A stretch of 64,000 bases of DNA from assembly GCF_024495425.1 (NCBI RefSeq), contig NZ_JANHJR010000002.1, positions 806,001-870,000 on the forward strand, read 5' to 3'. The number at the start of each line of letters is the position of its first letter. Within the stretch, counting starts at the first letter, position 1. The stretch comes from Haloarchaeobius litoreus. Lineage in GTDB: Archaea; Halobacteriota; Halobacteria; Halobacteriales; Natrialbaceae. Positions 1 through 9,214 of the stretch are shown piece by piece. Under the pieces are notes generated by a model. It had not been told where the DNA came from and did not search any database. It worked only from the letters and a program-made list of their open reading frames with translations. The position numbers and the translations under genes are program-made.

Positions 1-2511
1 GTGCTGGCGCTCGTGCGGCCCGACGTAGATGTACTGTACGTCGTACGTTGCCAGCACCTCGGCTCTGGCGGTGCTGTTTCCGGTGTACACCGTCCGGACT
101 TCGCCGACACGTTCCTGCCAGCCCGCCTCCGTGTGGTAGTTCGAGGCGTGCGTCCAGCCGGCGATGGTCGGGAGCCCGGTCATCGATGAGACCCCGCTGA
201 CGAGCTGTGTGGACGGCGAGTTGATGCCGTAGACGTGCTCTCGTGTCGGCTGTTCGACGACGACGGGCCGACCCTCGCGGTCGTCCAGCCACTCGATGGC
301 CGCCGACTGGTCCGGGTAGGTGCCTTCAGCCCATGCCTTGCTGTCGAGCGTGTTGGCGTCGTTGGTCTCGAAGTGCCCGCTGAGCGCCAGCCCGCCGTAC
401 ACCGAGAGCGAGACGACGAGGACGACGGCGAGCCCGACCGAGGCGACCTGGCCGGCGCGCTGTCCGCTCGCGGAGCGTCGCGCCGCGAGGCGCTCGCCGA
501 TGCTCCAGTCGGGCCACTGCCGGGCGACCACGTCGACGAGCATCACGCCGGCGGCGGTGCCCCAGAGCACCCACACCTGCATGTAGAACTTGAACACCGT
601 GTTGTAGCGCCCGCTGCCGGCCCGCTCGGAGACGTAGATGAACTCGACCATCGTCACGAGGCCGACGGCGGCGACGAGCAGCACCGTCTCGTAGCCGAGG
701 TCGCGGCCGAGTCGGAGCGTCATCCACCCGAGCGCGAGCACCGGGAAGACGACGGCGAGTATCGCGAGGTCGACGGCGATGGCCGCCGCCGCGAGCACGA
801 GGAACGCTGCGATGGCGAGCGCGACGATCTGGGTGTCGGTGTCGAAGCCGGCCACGGCCGCGCCGACGGCGACGACCACCGTCGCACCGTAGACGCCGAG
901 TGCACCGAACGGCGCGCCGAACGTACCCGTCGCGGCGACGGTGACGCCGATGGCGAGCAGGAACAGCAGCGCGGCTGGTCCGCGCTCGTCGGCCTCGACC
1001 TGTGTGACCGCGAGCAGCCCGCCCCCGCCGACCAGTACGAGCGGCACCGGAATCCAGCCGCCGATGGCGTTGGCGACCGCGACGGCGGCGAGGACCGTGA
1101 GCGGGGCGACCATCCCGAGGTCCGGCTCCAGATCGGGCTCGATTCTCGGTGCGAGGAACGCGGCCGAGACGAGCAGGAACGCGCCGTGGACGAGCAGCAG
1201 GCCGGACGCGCCGCTACGCCCGGGGAGCAGCGCGAGCGACTGGCCGCTCGTCGCGCCGGTGAAGAAGGGGAACGCGACGAGCGCGCCGAGCAGGCCGACG
1301 GCGATGCCGGCGACGCCCGCGCCGAGCATCCGCAGTATCTCCGAGACGGCGCGGCTGTCGGTCGCCGGGTCCAGCCGCTCCCAGACCGACGCCGGCAGGA
1401 GCGAGGCCGGATGCGCGCCCGCAAAGAGCACCGCGAGCGTCGTCAGCCCGGCGACGGAGGGGTAGCTCCAGGTGTTCACGACCGCGAGTAGGCCAGCGAG
1501 CAGGGGCGCACACACGAACACGTACGCGCGTCGTCGCCACACCTGCGCGGCGGGCGTCAGCCAGTAGGCGAAGCCGACCGCGGCGGTCACGAGCAGCAGC
1601 GGCGTGCTCATCATGTGGGCGTGCAGGTCGCCGTTGAGGAACGCGAACAGGGGGAACTCGTTGATGGTGTTCGGGATGACCCGGCTCGCCGGCCAGTAGT
1701 AGAACTGGTCCGGGCCGAGCGCGAGGTCGGTCCACGTGTGACCGAACGCTCGGACCGCTTCGGGACCATCCTGCGCCGCTGGGTTCTCGTCGATGTACGT
1801 CTTCATGCTCGACGGGAGCAGCCAGACGACGAGGCGTGCGACCGGCGCGAGGTTGCTCGCGAAGCCGACGAAGAAGAGCGCGAGCGCGCCGGCGACGGTC
1901 CGGGGCAGGTCGCGTTCTGCCGCGAGGTTCCGTGCGAGGCCGAACGCAGCGCCGACGAGTGCGCCGAAGAACGTCGCGAGGGCGAGGTTGTAGGCGTAGC
2001 GCGGTGCGATACCGGTCAGGCGGGTGAGCTGTGCGGCGATGAGGTGGCCGCCGTAGTAGTACTGTACCCGGTCGCCCGCGTACCAGAAGTCCTCCGGCGG
2101 GAGGCTCTCGGCCCGGACGAGCGACTTCAGCAGACCGAAGTCGAGGAACTTCTCGCCCCCGCCGGCGTAGATACCCGGGTCGGCGTTCCGGATGGCGACG
2201 ACGAGCGCGAAGCCGACGGCGACAGCCGCCAGCCCGAGTCCGACCGACTCCCAGTCCGGCTCGTGGTCGCGGGACAGTGCGAACGCCGAACCGCCACCGA
2301 GCACCACGAGCGACGCGATTAGCGCCGGCCAGCCGAACGCCACCTGTCCGACGAGGTAGCTGACGACGCCGACGGCCGCCAGCGCGAAGGGGAGGGCGAG
2401 GGTCCCGCCCCGGTCCGACAGGGGGGCGAAGACGAACGACGCGAGGGGTGCGGCGATGGCGGCCAGTCCGGCCACGGTGGCGAGCCACAGCAGGACCAGC
2501 CCGTACTCCAT
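1..2511 (-). CDS. YYY/DUF2298 multi-membrane protein (partial, runs off left edge)
   Basis: The frame is open without a stop from an ATG at 2511 to the window edge, giving 837 residues with the C-terminus missing. The N-terminus is a run of hydrophobic segments with short charged loops. At about residues 140-160 there is a triple-tyrosine segment (VQYYYGGH), the hallmark of the Chlor_Arch_YYY/DUF2298 family of polytopic proteins in archaea and Chloroflexi. That family resembles membrane glycosyltransferases of the GT-C fold but has no proven reaction. The visible end (TVYTGNST..YIYVGPHERA) looks like the extracytoplasmic tail typical of such proteins. It is divergent from a GT2-GtrA pair, so a role in surface sugar transfer is plausible but inferred. 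Confidence 0.8.
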   Translation of the reverse strand, partial: MEYGLVLLWLATVAGLAAIAAPLASFVFAPLSDRGGTLALPFALAAVGVVSYLVGQVAFGWPALIASLVVLGGGSAFALSRDHEPDWESVGLGLAAVAVGFALVVAIRNADPGIYAGGGEKFLDFGLLKSLVRAESLPPEDFWYAGDRVQYYYGGHLIAAQLTRLTGIAPRYAYNLALATFFGALVGAAFGLARNLAAERDLPRTVAGALALFFVGFASNLAPVARLVVWLLPSSMKTYIDENPAAQDGPEAVRAFGHTWTDLALGPDQFYYWPASRVIPNTINEFPLFAFLNGDLHAHMMSTPLLLVTAAVGFAYWLTPAAQVWRRRAYVFVCAPLLAGLLAVVNTWSYPSVAGLTTLAVLFAGAHPASLLPASVWERLDPATDSRAVSEILRMLGAGVAGIAVGLLGALVAFPFFTGATSGQSLALLPGRSGASGLLLVHGAFLLVSAAFLAPRIEPDLEPDLGMVAPLTVLAAVAVANAIGGWIPVPLVLVGGGGLLAVTQVEADERGPAALLFLLAIGVTVAATGTFGAPFGALGVYGATVVVAVGAAVAGFDTDTQIVALAIAAFLVLAAAAIAVDLAILAVVFPVLALGWMTLRLGRDLGYETVLLVAAVGLVTMVEFIYVSERAGSGRYNTVFKFYMQVWVLWGTAAGVMLVDVVARQWPDWSIGERLAARRSASGQRAGQVASVGLAVVLVVSLSVYGGLALSGHFETNDANTLDSKAWAEGTYPDQSAAIEWLDDREGRPVVVEQPTREHVYGINSPSTQLVSGVSSMTGLPTIAGWTHASNYHTEAGWQERVGEVRTVYTGNSTARAEVLATYDVQYIYVGPHERQH

Positions 2512-2630
2512 GTTCGAGAACGGAGGCGGCGGCGGGTAAGGACTTTTCCCTTCGCCGATTCCCCGCGATGACGGGGCAGTGGGCCGCCGTCCGCCGATGC
2601 GGGGTATCTGTCCCGGCCGGAAACGAATGG

Positions 2631-2638
2631 TTTTACTC
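2631..2638 (+). promoter_or_regulatory. TATA element for the glycosyltransferase gene
   Basis: A T-rich octamer (TTTTACTC) lies 25-32 bp upstream of the ATG at 2663. This is the archaeal TATA spacing for a leaderless transcript and supports this ATG over the in-frame codon at 2579. Confidence 0.45.
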
Positions 2639-2662
2639 CCCTGGGGGACGCGTTTCGAACAG

Positions 2663-3445
2663 ATGAGCCGGTCCGTCGGCGTCGTCGTTCCCGCGTACGA
2701 ACCGGTGGTCGATAGCCTCGTCGACTACCTGCACGCCCTCCACGACCACCTCGACCCGGCGACGGTGCGCATCGAACTCGACGCGCCAGACGCGGCGACA
2801 CTCGCCGCGCTCGAGGACGAGCCCTGCACCGTCAACGCCGTCGACCGTCGTCGTGGAAAGGGTGCTGCCATCACCTGCGGGTTCGAGGCGCTCGACACCG
2901 ACGTCCTCGCCTTCGCCGACGCCGACGGCGCGACCCCCGCCGACTCCATCGTCGACGTGGTCCAGCCAGTCGTCGATGGCACCAGCAAACTCGCCGTCGG
3001 CTCGCGCCGACACCCCGACGCGGACGTGCGCTCCCACCAGACCGTCGCACGGCGCTACCTCGGCGACGGCTTCGCCTTCCTCGCGCGCACGCTCCTCTCG
3101 GTGCCGCTCTACGACTTCCAGTGCGGTGCGAAGGCCATCGACGCCGAGGCGTGGGCCAGCGTCCGAGACCACCTGTACGAGCCCGGCTTCGCCTGGGACA
3201 TCGAGCTCGTCGCCATGGCCGCCGCGCTCGGCTACGACCCCGTCGAGGTGCCCGTCACCTGGGAGGACCAGCCCGAGTCCACCGTCTCGCCCGTCGGGAC
3301 GACGGTCGAGCTCGGCGTCTCGCTGCTCAAGTCCCGCCATCGCGTGAAGCGTCTCCAGGGGAGCTCGTTCCACCGATTCGTCGCTTCCCGGCGGACGACC
3401 CGCGTCTCGCTCGTCGACCGACTCGGAGCCGAGACCGATGAGTGA
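2663..3445 (+). CDS. Family 2 glycosyltransferase (dolichyl-phosphate sugar synthase type)
   Basis: This 260-residue protein begins with the GT-A signature VGVVVPAYEP and carries a DADGA motif at residues 86-90 as the metal/nucleotide-sugar aspartates. It also has RRGKGAAI (63-70), GSRR near 112 and FAWDIEL, all typical of the ALG5/DPM-like branch that transfers a sugar from a nucleotide to dolichyl phosphate. There is no C-terminal membrane domain. The gene overlaps the following GtrA gene by 8 nt, a common pairing in which GtrA acts as the lipid-linked sugar flippase. The sugar and acceptor cannot be read from sequence. The ATG at 2663 is chosen because the family motif starts within five residues and a TATA lies about 30 bp upstream. 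Confidence 0.85.
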   Translation: MSRSVGVVVPAYEPVVDSLVDYLHALHDHLDPATVRIELDAPDAATLAALEDEPCTVNAVDRRRGKGAAITCGFEALDTDVLAFADADGATPADSIVDVVQPVVDGTSKLAVGSRRHPDADVRSHQTVARRYLGDGFAFLARTLLSVPLYDFQCGAKAIDAEAWASVRDHLYEPGFAWDIELVAMAAALGYDPVEVPVTWEDQPESTVSPVGTTVELGVSLLKSRHRVKRLQGSSFHRFVASRRTTRVSLVDRLGAETDE

Positions 3446-3959
3446 GGACGAGCGCGTGGCGGGGCGGACCGACGCCGACGAGGCCGGGACCGACGGCGGG
3501 ACGGCCGGTCTCCTCGACGGCGACGCCGCCGAACTCGTCTCCGGTACCCGGTTCGGCCAGTTCGCCTCCGTCGGCGTCGTCGGCGCGCTGTTCGACGTGA
3601 CCACCTCGACCGCGCTGAAGGAGCTCGGCGTCTTCCCGGAGCTCGCGGTCTTCATCGGCATCGAGGTCGCCGTCGTCGTCATGTTCCTGCTCAACGACAG
3701 CTGGACGTTCTCCGGGCAGGGCCACGACGGCCTCCTGGCGACGCTCCGCCGGCTCGCCCGCTCGAACCTCGTCCGCCTCGGCGGTATCGCCGTGCAGCTC
3801 GCGACGTTCGGATTCGTCTACCGGGTCATCGCCCTCGAACTCACGGTCGCGACCATCGACGGCTGGTTCGTCCTCTCGAAGGTCACCGGCATCGGCGTCG
3901 CCATGTTCGTCAACTACGTCGCCGAGAGTCTGTTCACCTGGCGCGTCCACGCGGAATAA
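3438..3959 (+). CDS. GtrA family membrane protein
   Basis: This 173-residue protein has a hydrophilic N-terminal tail of about 35 residues followed by four predicted membrane segments (about 38-60, 65-88, 108-126 and 142-160). It carries family-typical FGQFASVGVVGALFD and FLLNDSWTF, the latter matching the GtrA N-x-x-W-T-F pattern. GtrA proteins are thought to move polyprenyl-phosphate-linked sugars across the membrane. It is translationally coupled to the preceding GT2 gene (8-nt overlap), so the two probably make and flip one lipid-linked sugar for glycosylation outside the cell. Confidence 0.88.
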   Translation: MSEDERVAGRTDADEAGTDGGTAGLLDGDAAELVSGTRFGQFASVGVVGALFDVTTSTALKELGVFPELAVFIGIEVAVVVMFLLNDSWTFSGQGHDGLLATLRRLARSNLVRLGGIAVQLATFGFVYRVIALELTVATIDGWFVLSKVTGIGVAMFVNYVAESLFTWRVHAE

Positions 3960-4050
3960 AGAGGCTGTCGGTCGGAGTCCCTGGTGGCACGAACCCGCAT
4001 ACGGCGACCCAAACACAACCCTTAACTAGTGGACCGGGTTACGTGGATGT

Positions 4051-4125
4051 AGCGGGATGGGATAGCCAGGAGATTCCGGCGGGCTCATAACCCGCAGATC
4101 GGTAGTTCAAATCTACCTCCCGCTA
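4051..4125 (+). tRNA. Initiator tRNA-Met (CAT anticodon)
   Basis: The 75-nt sequence folds as a cloverleaf. The acceptor stem AGCGGGA pairs with TCCCGCT, the discriminator is A73, and the T arm contains GTTCAAATC. The anticodon loop CTCATAA is closed by a stem with three consecutive G:C pairs (GGG/CCC), and the anticodon is at 4086-4088. The A1:T72 pair and the GGG/CCC anticodon stem mark it as the initiator rather than an elongator. CCA is not encoded and no intron is seen. Confidence 0.95.
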
Positions 4126-4231
4126 CTTTCTGACGCGAACCAAACGAGGAGCGCAGCGACGAGTGTCGTGAGCGTCGAAAGTAGCCGGAGGAGGTCTGAC
4201 CTGGGGAGCGGAACGGAGTGGCGCGACCGTG

Positions 4232-4250
4232 GTTCGAATCTACCGCCCGC
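4232..4250 (+). repeat. tRNA 3'-end-like remnant downstream of tRNA-iMet
   Basis: Nineteen bases match the T-arm/acceptor end of the tRNA at 4105-4123 in 17 positions, 127 bp further on. No intact tRNA or integrase lies between. It could be a decayed attachment-site duplication left by an element that once integrated into the tRNA, or the remains of a second tRNA. The surrounding stretch 4126-4342 holds no gene that I can support. Confidence 0.4.
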
Positions 4251-4342
4251 GATCCGGCTTCTCCGATGGTTCTCACCGGGGCAACGAGTCGCTTCTCTCG
4301 CACACCAGAACGACTTTGCGGCCGCTCCCGTGACAGCCACCC

Positions 4343-4846
4343 ATGGACGTGACTGACCCACGAGAGCGGTACGACGACCTGCTGACGGAGCGCCGTACGT
4401 GGGAGGTCGACGCGGAGACGTTCGCCGCGATGGACGACAACGAGGCGTTCACCGCGGGCTGGGTCACCATCGGCGTCGCGCTGGACGGCGACGGCCGGGT
4501 CCTGCTGGTGTACAACGCCGACGACGAGCAGTGGGTGGTCCCCGGCGGGAGCGTCAAGCCCGGTGAGACGCTTCCCGAGGCCCTCGTCAGGGAACTCGAC
4601 GAGGAGACCGGGGTGCGGGTCGAGCCGGTGCGGCCTCACGCCGCGGTCGAGAACGTCATCGAGTACGAGGGGCGCACCCGCTCGTTCACGACGGTCGCGT
4701 TCGAGGCGGACCCGACGACAACCGCGGTCGGGGAGAACCTGGGCGAGGACGACGAGGCCATCGAACGCGCGGACTGGTTCGCGGAACTGCCGGAGGAGAC
4801 GTTCGAGCGCGAGTTTGCGACACGGCTGCTCGAACGCGTCCGCTAG
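4343..4846 (+). CDS. Nudix hydrolase
   Basis: This 167-residue protein has a complete Nudix box at residues 69-91 (G-x5-E-x7-R-E-L-x-E-E-x-G-V). The box supplies the metal-binding glutamates for hydrolysing nucleoside diphosphates linked to another group. The central beta core is preceded by about 38 acidic residues. The substrate cannot be deduced. It converges with dppF and their stop codons interlock in the tetranucleotide CTAG at 4843-4846. Its upstream neighbour is the initiator tRNA. Confidence 0.9.
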   Translation: MDVTDPRERYDDLLTERRTWEVDAETFAAMDDNEAFTAGWVTIGVALDGDGRVLLVYNADDEQWVVPGGSVKPGETLPEALVRELDEETGVRVEPVRPHAAVENVIEYEGRTRSFTTVAFEADPTTTAVGENLGEDDEAIERADWFAELPEETFEREFATRLLERVR

Positions 4847-6246
4847 TCGTCGGCGACCTCGCTCGTCGCGGTCTCGACGGTCTCCGTGCCGTCGACGAGG
4901 TGGCAGGCGGCCACGTGGTCCTCGCTGGTCCGTTCGAGTTCGGGTGTCTCCCGCTCGCAGACCGTGGTGAACGTGTCCGAGAGCTGCTCGGCTGCGGCGT
5001 CGAGGTCGTCGTCGAGCACGCTGTCGACGGCGGCGGCGACGCTCTCCTCGGCTGTGGGGTCGTCGAGCCCGTCCGGGAGGTCGAATTCCGCGCGGAGCGC
5101 GCGCCGGCGGTCGTCGCGGTTGACGTCGCCGCTGTCCCCGTCGCGCTGATGGGCGCGGGCGAGCTCGGTCGCCCCCTCGGCGTCGACGTCGCCGCCCTCG
5201 ACCTGATGGCGAAAGTCGAGCGCACAGCGGAACTGCTCCTGCGGGAGGTCGAGGTCGTCCGGCTGGATGACCTTCGGGCAGCGCGTGTGGAACCGACAGC
5301 CCGACGGCGGGTTCTCGGGGCTCGGCACGTCGCCGGTGAGCTCGATGCCGAGGCCGCGCTGGCGCGGGTCCGGCGTCGGGATGGACGCCAGGAGTGCCTG
5401 CGTGTAGGGGTGCTGGGGGTTGCGGAACAGCTCCTCGGTGGGGGCGACCTCGACGATCTCGCCGAGGTACATCACGGCGACGCGGTCGCAGATCTCGCGG
5501 ATGACGCCCATGTCGTGGCTGATGAACAGCATCGACAGCCCGAACCGGTCCTGGAGGTCCCGCATCAGCGAGAGGATCTCGGACTGGATGGAGACGTCGA
5601 GCGCGGAGACCGGCTCGTCGGCGACGACGAACTCGGGGTTGACGACGAGCGCCCGGGCGAGGGCGACGCGCTGCTTCTGGCCGCCGGAGAACTCGTGGGG
5701 GTAGCGGTCGTAGTCGGCCGCGTCGAGGCCGACGCGGTCGAGCAGGTCCTCGGCGATCTCGCGGCGCTCCTCGGGGTCGTCGAGCCCGTGGATGAGCAGC
5801 GGTTCGGCAACGCTCTCCCCGACGGTCATCCGGGGGTCGAACGAGCTCGTCGGGTTCTGGAAGATCATCTGGGCCTTCCGGCGGAACCGCTTCAGCTGGG
5901 ACTGCGAGAAGCCGACGACGTCGTTCGGGGCCCGCTCCTCGTCGTCGCCCCGGAGGTTCCGGAGCTTCTCCAGCGGGGTCTTCCGGTTGGTGTCCTCGGG
6001 CACCTCGCCGTGGTAGAGGACCTCGCCGTCGGTGGGCTCCTCCAGCCGGAGCAGCGAGGTCGCGGCGGTCGACTTGCCACAGCCGGACTCGCCGACGAGG
6101 CCGAGCGTCTCGCCCTCGTACAGCGTGAAGTCGATGCCGTCGACGGCCTTCACGCGACCGACCTCGCGGCGGAGGATACCTTTCGTGACCGGGTAGTGCT
6201 TCTTCAGACCACGGACCGAGAGCACCGGGTCGGCGGCCTCGTTCAT
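4843..6246 (-). CDS. dppF: Dpp/Opp-type ABC transporter ATP-binding protein (DppF-like)
   Basis: This 467-residue ATPase powers peptide or nickel-type import. Visible motifs are Walker [10 protein letters not shown] (52-60), signature SGGQKQ (187-192), Walker B with ADEP near 209-212 and the switch histidine in FISHD (H244). The C-terminal oligopeptide (oligo_HPY) domain starts with CRFHTRCP at 317-324 but its usual ending (C430 ... VAACHL with C448) comes only after an acidic insert of about 100 residues. The start codon shares one base with the dppD stop codon, so it is the last gene of a dppC-dppD-dppF operon. The insert could be lineage-specific. The substrate is unknown. Confidence 0.9.
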   Translation of the reverse strand: MNEAADPVLSVRGLKKHYPVTKGILRREVGRVKAVDGIDFTLYEGETLGLVGESGCGKSTAATSLLRLEEPTDGEVLYHGEVPEDTNRKTPLEKLRNLRGDDEERAPNDVVGFSQSQLKRFRRKAQMIFQNPTSSFDPRMTVGESVAEPLLIHGLDDPEERREIAEDLLDRVGLDAADYDRYPHEFSGGQKQRVALARALVVNPEFVVADEPVSALDVSIQSEILSLMRDLQDRFGLSMLFISHDMGVIREICDRVAVMYLGEIVEVAPTEELFRNPQHPYTQALLASIPTPDPRQRGLGIELTGDVPSPENPPSGCRFHTRCPKVIQPDDLDLPQEQFRCALDFRHQVEGGDVDAEGATELARAHQRDGDSGDVNRDDRRRALRAEFDLPDGLDDPTAEESVAAAVDSVLDDDLDAAAEQLSDTFTTVCERETPELERTSEDHVAACHLVDGTETVETATSEVADD

Positions 6247-7349
6247 CAGCTCTCACCTCCGTTCTCGTCGGCGCTGTCGAGGGATGCCTCGGCACCGTCG
6301 ACGAGGCCGCCGTCGGCGTACGTCTCACCGCCGGCGTCGGAGTCGGACTCCCGGTCGGCGGGCGAGCGGACGACGGAGGCGTCGTAGCCCGCCTGGTAGT
6401 AGAGGCACGCTGCCTCGTGGTCGCCGCCGGAGACGGGGACGAGTGGCGGATGGTCGCCGGTCCGACAGTCGTCGATGGCGTGCGGGCATCGCTCGGCGAA
6501 CCGACAGCCGGCCGGGGGGTCCTTCGGGTCGGGCAGCGTGCCCGGGATGCCGTCCGAACCGCCACCACGGCCGGGCAGGCAGTCGAGCAGGCCCTGCGTG
6601 TACGGGTGCGAGGGGTTCTCGAACACCTCGAACACGTCGCCGGACTCCATCACCTTCCCGGCGTACATGACGACGACGCGGTCGGCCACCTCGGCGACGA
6701 CCCCGAGGTCGTGGGTGATGAGCAGGATGCCCATGTCGAGCTCGTCCTGCAGGTCACGCAGCAGGCGGAGGATCTGCGCCTGGATGGTCACGTCGAGTGC
6801 GGTCGTCGGCTCGTCGGCGATGAGCAGGTCCGGGTTGGCCGCGATGGCCATCGCGACGACGACGCGCTGTTTCTGTCCGCCGGAGAACTCGTGCGGGTAG
6901 TCGTCGTAGCGCTCGCCGGCCTTGGGGATGCCGACGCGGTCGAGCAGGTCGACCGCCCGTTCCCGGGCCGTGTCCTTCGAGACATCCTCGTGCAGGCGGA
7001 TGGCCTCGGCGACCTGCCTGCCGACGGTGTAGACCGGGTTCAGCGAGCCCTGCGGGTTCTGGAAGACGTGGCCGATGCGGTCGCCCCGGATCTTCCGCAG
7101 ACGCTTCTTCGAGAGCTGCAGCAGGTCGCGTTCCTCGAAGGTGACGCGGTCGGCCGTGACCCGGCCCGGTGGCTCCTTGACGAGTTTCGTGATGGACTCG
7201 CTGGTGACGGTCTTGCCCGAGCCAGACTCGCCGACGATGCAGACTGTTTCGCCGCGGTCGACGTCGAACGAGACGCCGTCGACCGCGTGGACCGTACCGG
7301 AGTCGGTGTCGAACGTGACTTCGAGGTCACGCACTTCGAGTAGCGGCAT
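6246..7349 (-). CDS. dppD: Dpp/Opp-type ABC transporter ATP-binding protein (DppD-like)
   Basis: This 367-residue ATPase is the partner of DppF. It has Walker A GESGSGKT, signature FSGGQKQRV, Walker B IADEP and ITHD with the switch histidine, then a normal oligo_HPY segment (GCRFAERCP ... EAACL). A low-complexity acidic tail of about 45 residues follows. The ATG at 7349 lies 2 nt after the dppC stop; a TTG two codons further up is possible but less likely. Together with DppF it would form the nucleotide-binding heterodimer under the DppB/DppC permease. Confidence 0.9.
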   Translation of the reverse strand: MPLLEVRDLEVTFDTDSGTVHAVDGVSFDVDRGETVCIVGESGSGKTVTSESITKLVKEPPGRVTADRVTFEERDLLQLSKKRLRKIRGDRIGHVFQNPQGSLNPVYTVGRQVAEAIRLHEDVSKDTARERAVDLLDRVGIPKAGERYDDYPHEFSGGQKQRVVVAMAIAANPDLLIADEPTTALDVTIQAQILRLLRDLQDELDMGILLITHDLGVVAEVADRVVVMYAGKVMESGDVFEVFENPSHPYTQGLLDCLPGRGGGSDGIPGTLPDPKDPPAGCRFAERCPHAIDDCRTGDHPPLVPVSGGDHEAACLYYQAGYDASVVRSPADRESDSDAGGETYADGGLVDGAEASLDSADENGGES

Positions 7350-7351
7350 TG

Positions 7352-8971
7352 TCAATCACTCCTCGGGTCGAGTACGTCCCGGAGGGCGTCGCCGAGTACG
7401 CTGAACGAGAGGACCGTGACGGAGAGGACGACGACCGGGACGGTCGACATCCACCAGCCGTCGGGGATGAACTGGAGCGTGCTCGAGATGGTCTCGCCCC
7501 AGGACGGCAGCATGATGTTGTTCAGGGCGAGGAACGCGATCGCTGCCTCCGCCAGGATGAGGTTGGGTATCTGTCGGGTGACCGAGGTCAGGACGGTGTT
7601 CGAGACGTTCGGGAGGATGTGTCGGCCCATGATCCGCCAGTGGCCCGCACCTGCGCTCCGGGCCGCCGTCACGAAGTCCTCCTCGCGCCGCTGGATGACC
7701 TCCGAGCGGACGAGCCGGGCCGCGCCGGCCCACGAGAACAGCCCGAAGACGACGACGAGGACGAACAGGCTCCGCCCGAACACGTGGATGGTGATCATGT
7801 AGACGATGATGGCGGGCAACGTCTGCTGGATGTCGGTGTAGCTCATCAGCAGGTCGTCGACGACGCCGCCGACGTAGCCCGCGACCGTCCCGACGAGCGT
7901 CGCCAGCGGGACGATGAGCATCGAGCAGATGAGCGCCACCTGCAGCGAGACGCGCATCCCGCTGAACACGAGCGGAATGAGTCCCTGCCCGTAGCGGGCG
8001 GTCCCGAGCGGGTAGTCCCAGGTACCGTAACAGGTGGTTCCGCGCCCGGGGGCCTCCGCGTACGGCGGGCAGGAGGTCGAGCTGACGCCGCCCGCGATGG
8101 TGTCGAACTGCAGGAGGTCGTAGACGACGAGCTGGAGGAGCTCGATACCGACGACCAGCACCGCGCCGAACGCGACGACGACCACCGCGGTCGCACGCAG
8201 GTGCTCGAGACCGAACGAGCGGTCCGAAACGAGCGCCCAGCGGAGCCCCCACGCGACACCGACGACCGCCCCGATGCCCGCGGCGACTCTGAAGCTCGCC
8301 ACCGAGAACACGTTGAACACCGTTCCGGCGAGCGTGAACGTGGCGAGGAACCCCAGCGCGAACCGGACGAGCACGCGGGCGATGTCACCGAAGGTGCCGA
8401 GCTCGCGATCCCGGCCCAGCCGGTCGAGCAGCGCCCAGGTTGCCAGCGCACAGAGCGAGCCGAGGACCAGCAGCGAGAACAGGTCGACACGGCCCAGCGG
8501 CGTCGCGAACGACACCGGCGGGCGCGAGGTCGCCGATATCTCGGGGTCCGGCTGGCCGACCAGTAGCGGGCCGAACACGCCGCCGAAGAAGAACAGCGTC
8601 ACGTAGCCGAGTGCGAACGTCGCTGCCCGGTTGTTCGTCAGCTTGCCGAAGTACGCCTTCGTCCGGTCGAGGTCCTCGTACATCGGATAGAGCACGTAGA
8701 AGGCGAACACGAGCAGCGATACGAGGAACAGCCAGTCGATACCGCGGACGTCCCACGTGAACGGGTCTTCGATGCCCTCCGCGAGCCCGACGTTGTAGAA
8801 CAGCGGGTCCGGTGCGGCGACGACGAAGTCGTACCACAGCGCCACCAGCACCCCCCCGAGACAGGCGAGAAACAGGAGCGACCGGCGACCAAACCCACCA
8901 CTCGTCGGGTCGACCACGTCCCAGTCGACCTGTTCGAACCGTGCTCGGTCGTCGGCGTCACTCGTCGCCAT
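7352..8971 (-). CDS. dppC: Dpp/Opp-type ABC permease (DppC-like) with extra membrane segments
   Basis: The 539-residue product is far longer than the usual DppC of about 300 residues. The conserved core is at the C-terminus: the segment before the permease domain (YPLGTARYGQG), then GMRVSLQVAL, and the ATPase-coupling EAA-type loop around the DFVTAARSAGAG motif. Upstream of it are several additional hydrophobic segments and a probable large loop. The extra region seems to sit both before and after the first normal helix. The ATG at 8971 is chosen because an AGGTGG Shine-Dalgarno-like run lies just upstream; a GTG at 9004 is the alternative. It leads dppC-dppD-dppF and is divergent from dppB. 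Confidence 0.85.
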   Translation of the reverse strand: MATSDADDRARFEQVDWDVVDPTSGGFGRRSLLFLACLGGVLVALWYDFVVAAPDPLFYNVGLAEGIEDPFTWDVRGIDWLFLVSLLVFAFYVLYPMYEDLDRTKAYFGKLTNNRAATFALGYVTLFFFGGVFGPLLVGQPDPEISATSRPPVSFATPLGRVDLFSLLVLGSLCALATWALLDRLGRDRELGTFGDIARVLVRFALGFLATFTLAGTVFNVFSVASFRVAAGIGAVVGVAWGLRWALVSDRSFGLEHLRATAVVVVAFGAVLVVGIELLQLVVYDLLQFDTIAGGVSSTSCPPYAEAPGRGTTCYGTWDYPLGTARYGQGLIPLVFSGMRVSLQVALICSMLIVPLATLVGTVAGYVGGVVDDLLMSYTDIQQTLPAIIVYMITIHVFGRSLFVLVVVFGLFSWAGAARLVRSEVIQRREEDFVTAARSAGAGHWRIMGRHILPNVSNTVLTSVTRQIPNLILAEAAIAFLALNNIMLPSWGETISSTLQFIPDGWWMSTVPVVVLSVTVLSFSVLGDALRDVLDPRSD

Positions 8972-9138
8972 CGGTTGGCCCCACCTGCTGTTCACAGCGT
9001 TCACGACGCCCAGATTCCATTCTGCTCAGTCCATTTACCGAGGTGGATTAAAAAGCTAGTAGTTGCACAAATCGAGGCTTTACATATCTCCTGCGTCTCG
9101 TCGTGCGGTTTCCGTCGATTCGATGGGCCGTTCCCCCC

Positions 9139-9148
9139 GTATTTATTA
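9139..9148 (+). promoter_or_regulatory. TATA-rich promoter region of dppB (divergent dppB/dppC spacer)
   Basis: The spacer between the divergent dppC and dppB genes has GTATTTATTA here, facing dppB, and a TTTTTAATCC run near 9045-9055 that reads as a TATA element on the minus strand for dppC. One intergenic control region could therefore switch both arms of the transporter. Confidence 0.4.
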
Positions 9149-9214
9149 GCTCTGCTCCGACAGTCCCGGTCGAATGGTACGACAGGGTCACGGGTCGGTG
9201 GTGCGACCGTGAGC

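Noticed and set aside
235-1491. Long plus-strand open frame opposite the YYY protein
   Set aside because: It is a GC-driven antisense frame rich in Arg/Glu/Asp without any family motif. The minus-strand frame has clear membrane segments and the triple-tyrosine motif.
4085-6568. 827-codon minus-strand open frame
   Set aside because: It crosses the tRNA end, the Nudix gene (antisense) and dppF in a wrong frame. The sequence is Arg/Pro-rich shadow with no domain.
8975-9214. N-terminal extension of dppB
   Set aside because: This lies in the divergent promoter region and would place a hydrophilic stretch before the family's first helix. The start at 9215 (or GTG 9209) fits better.
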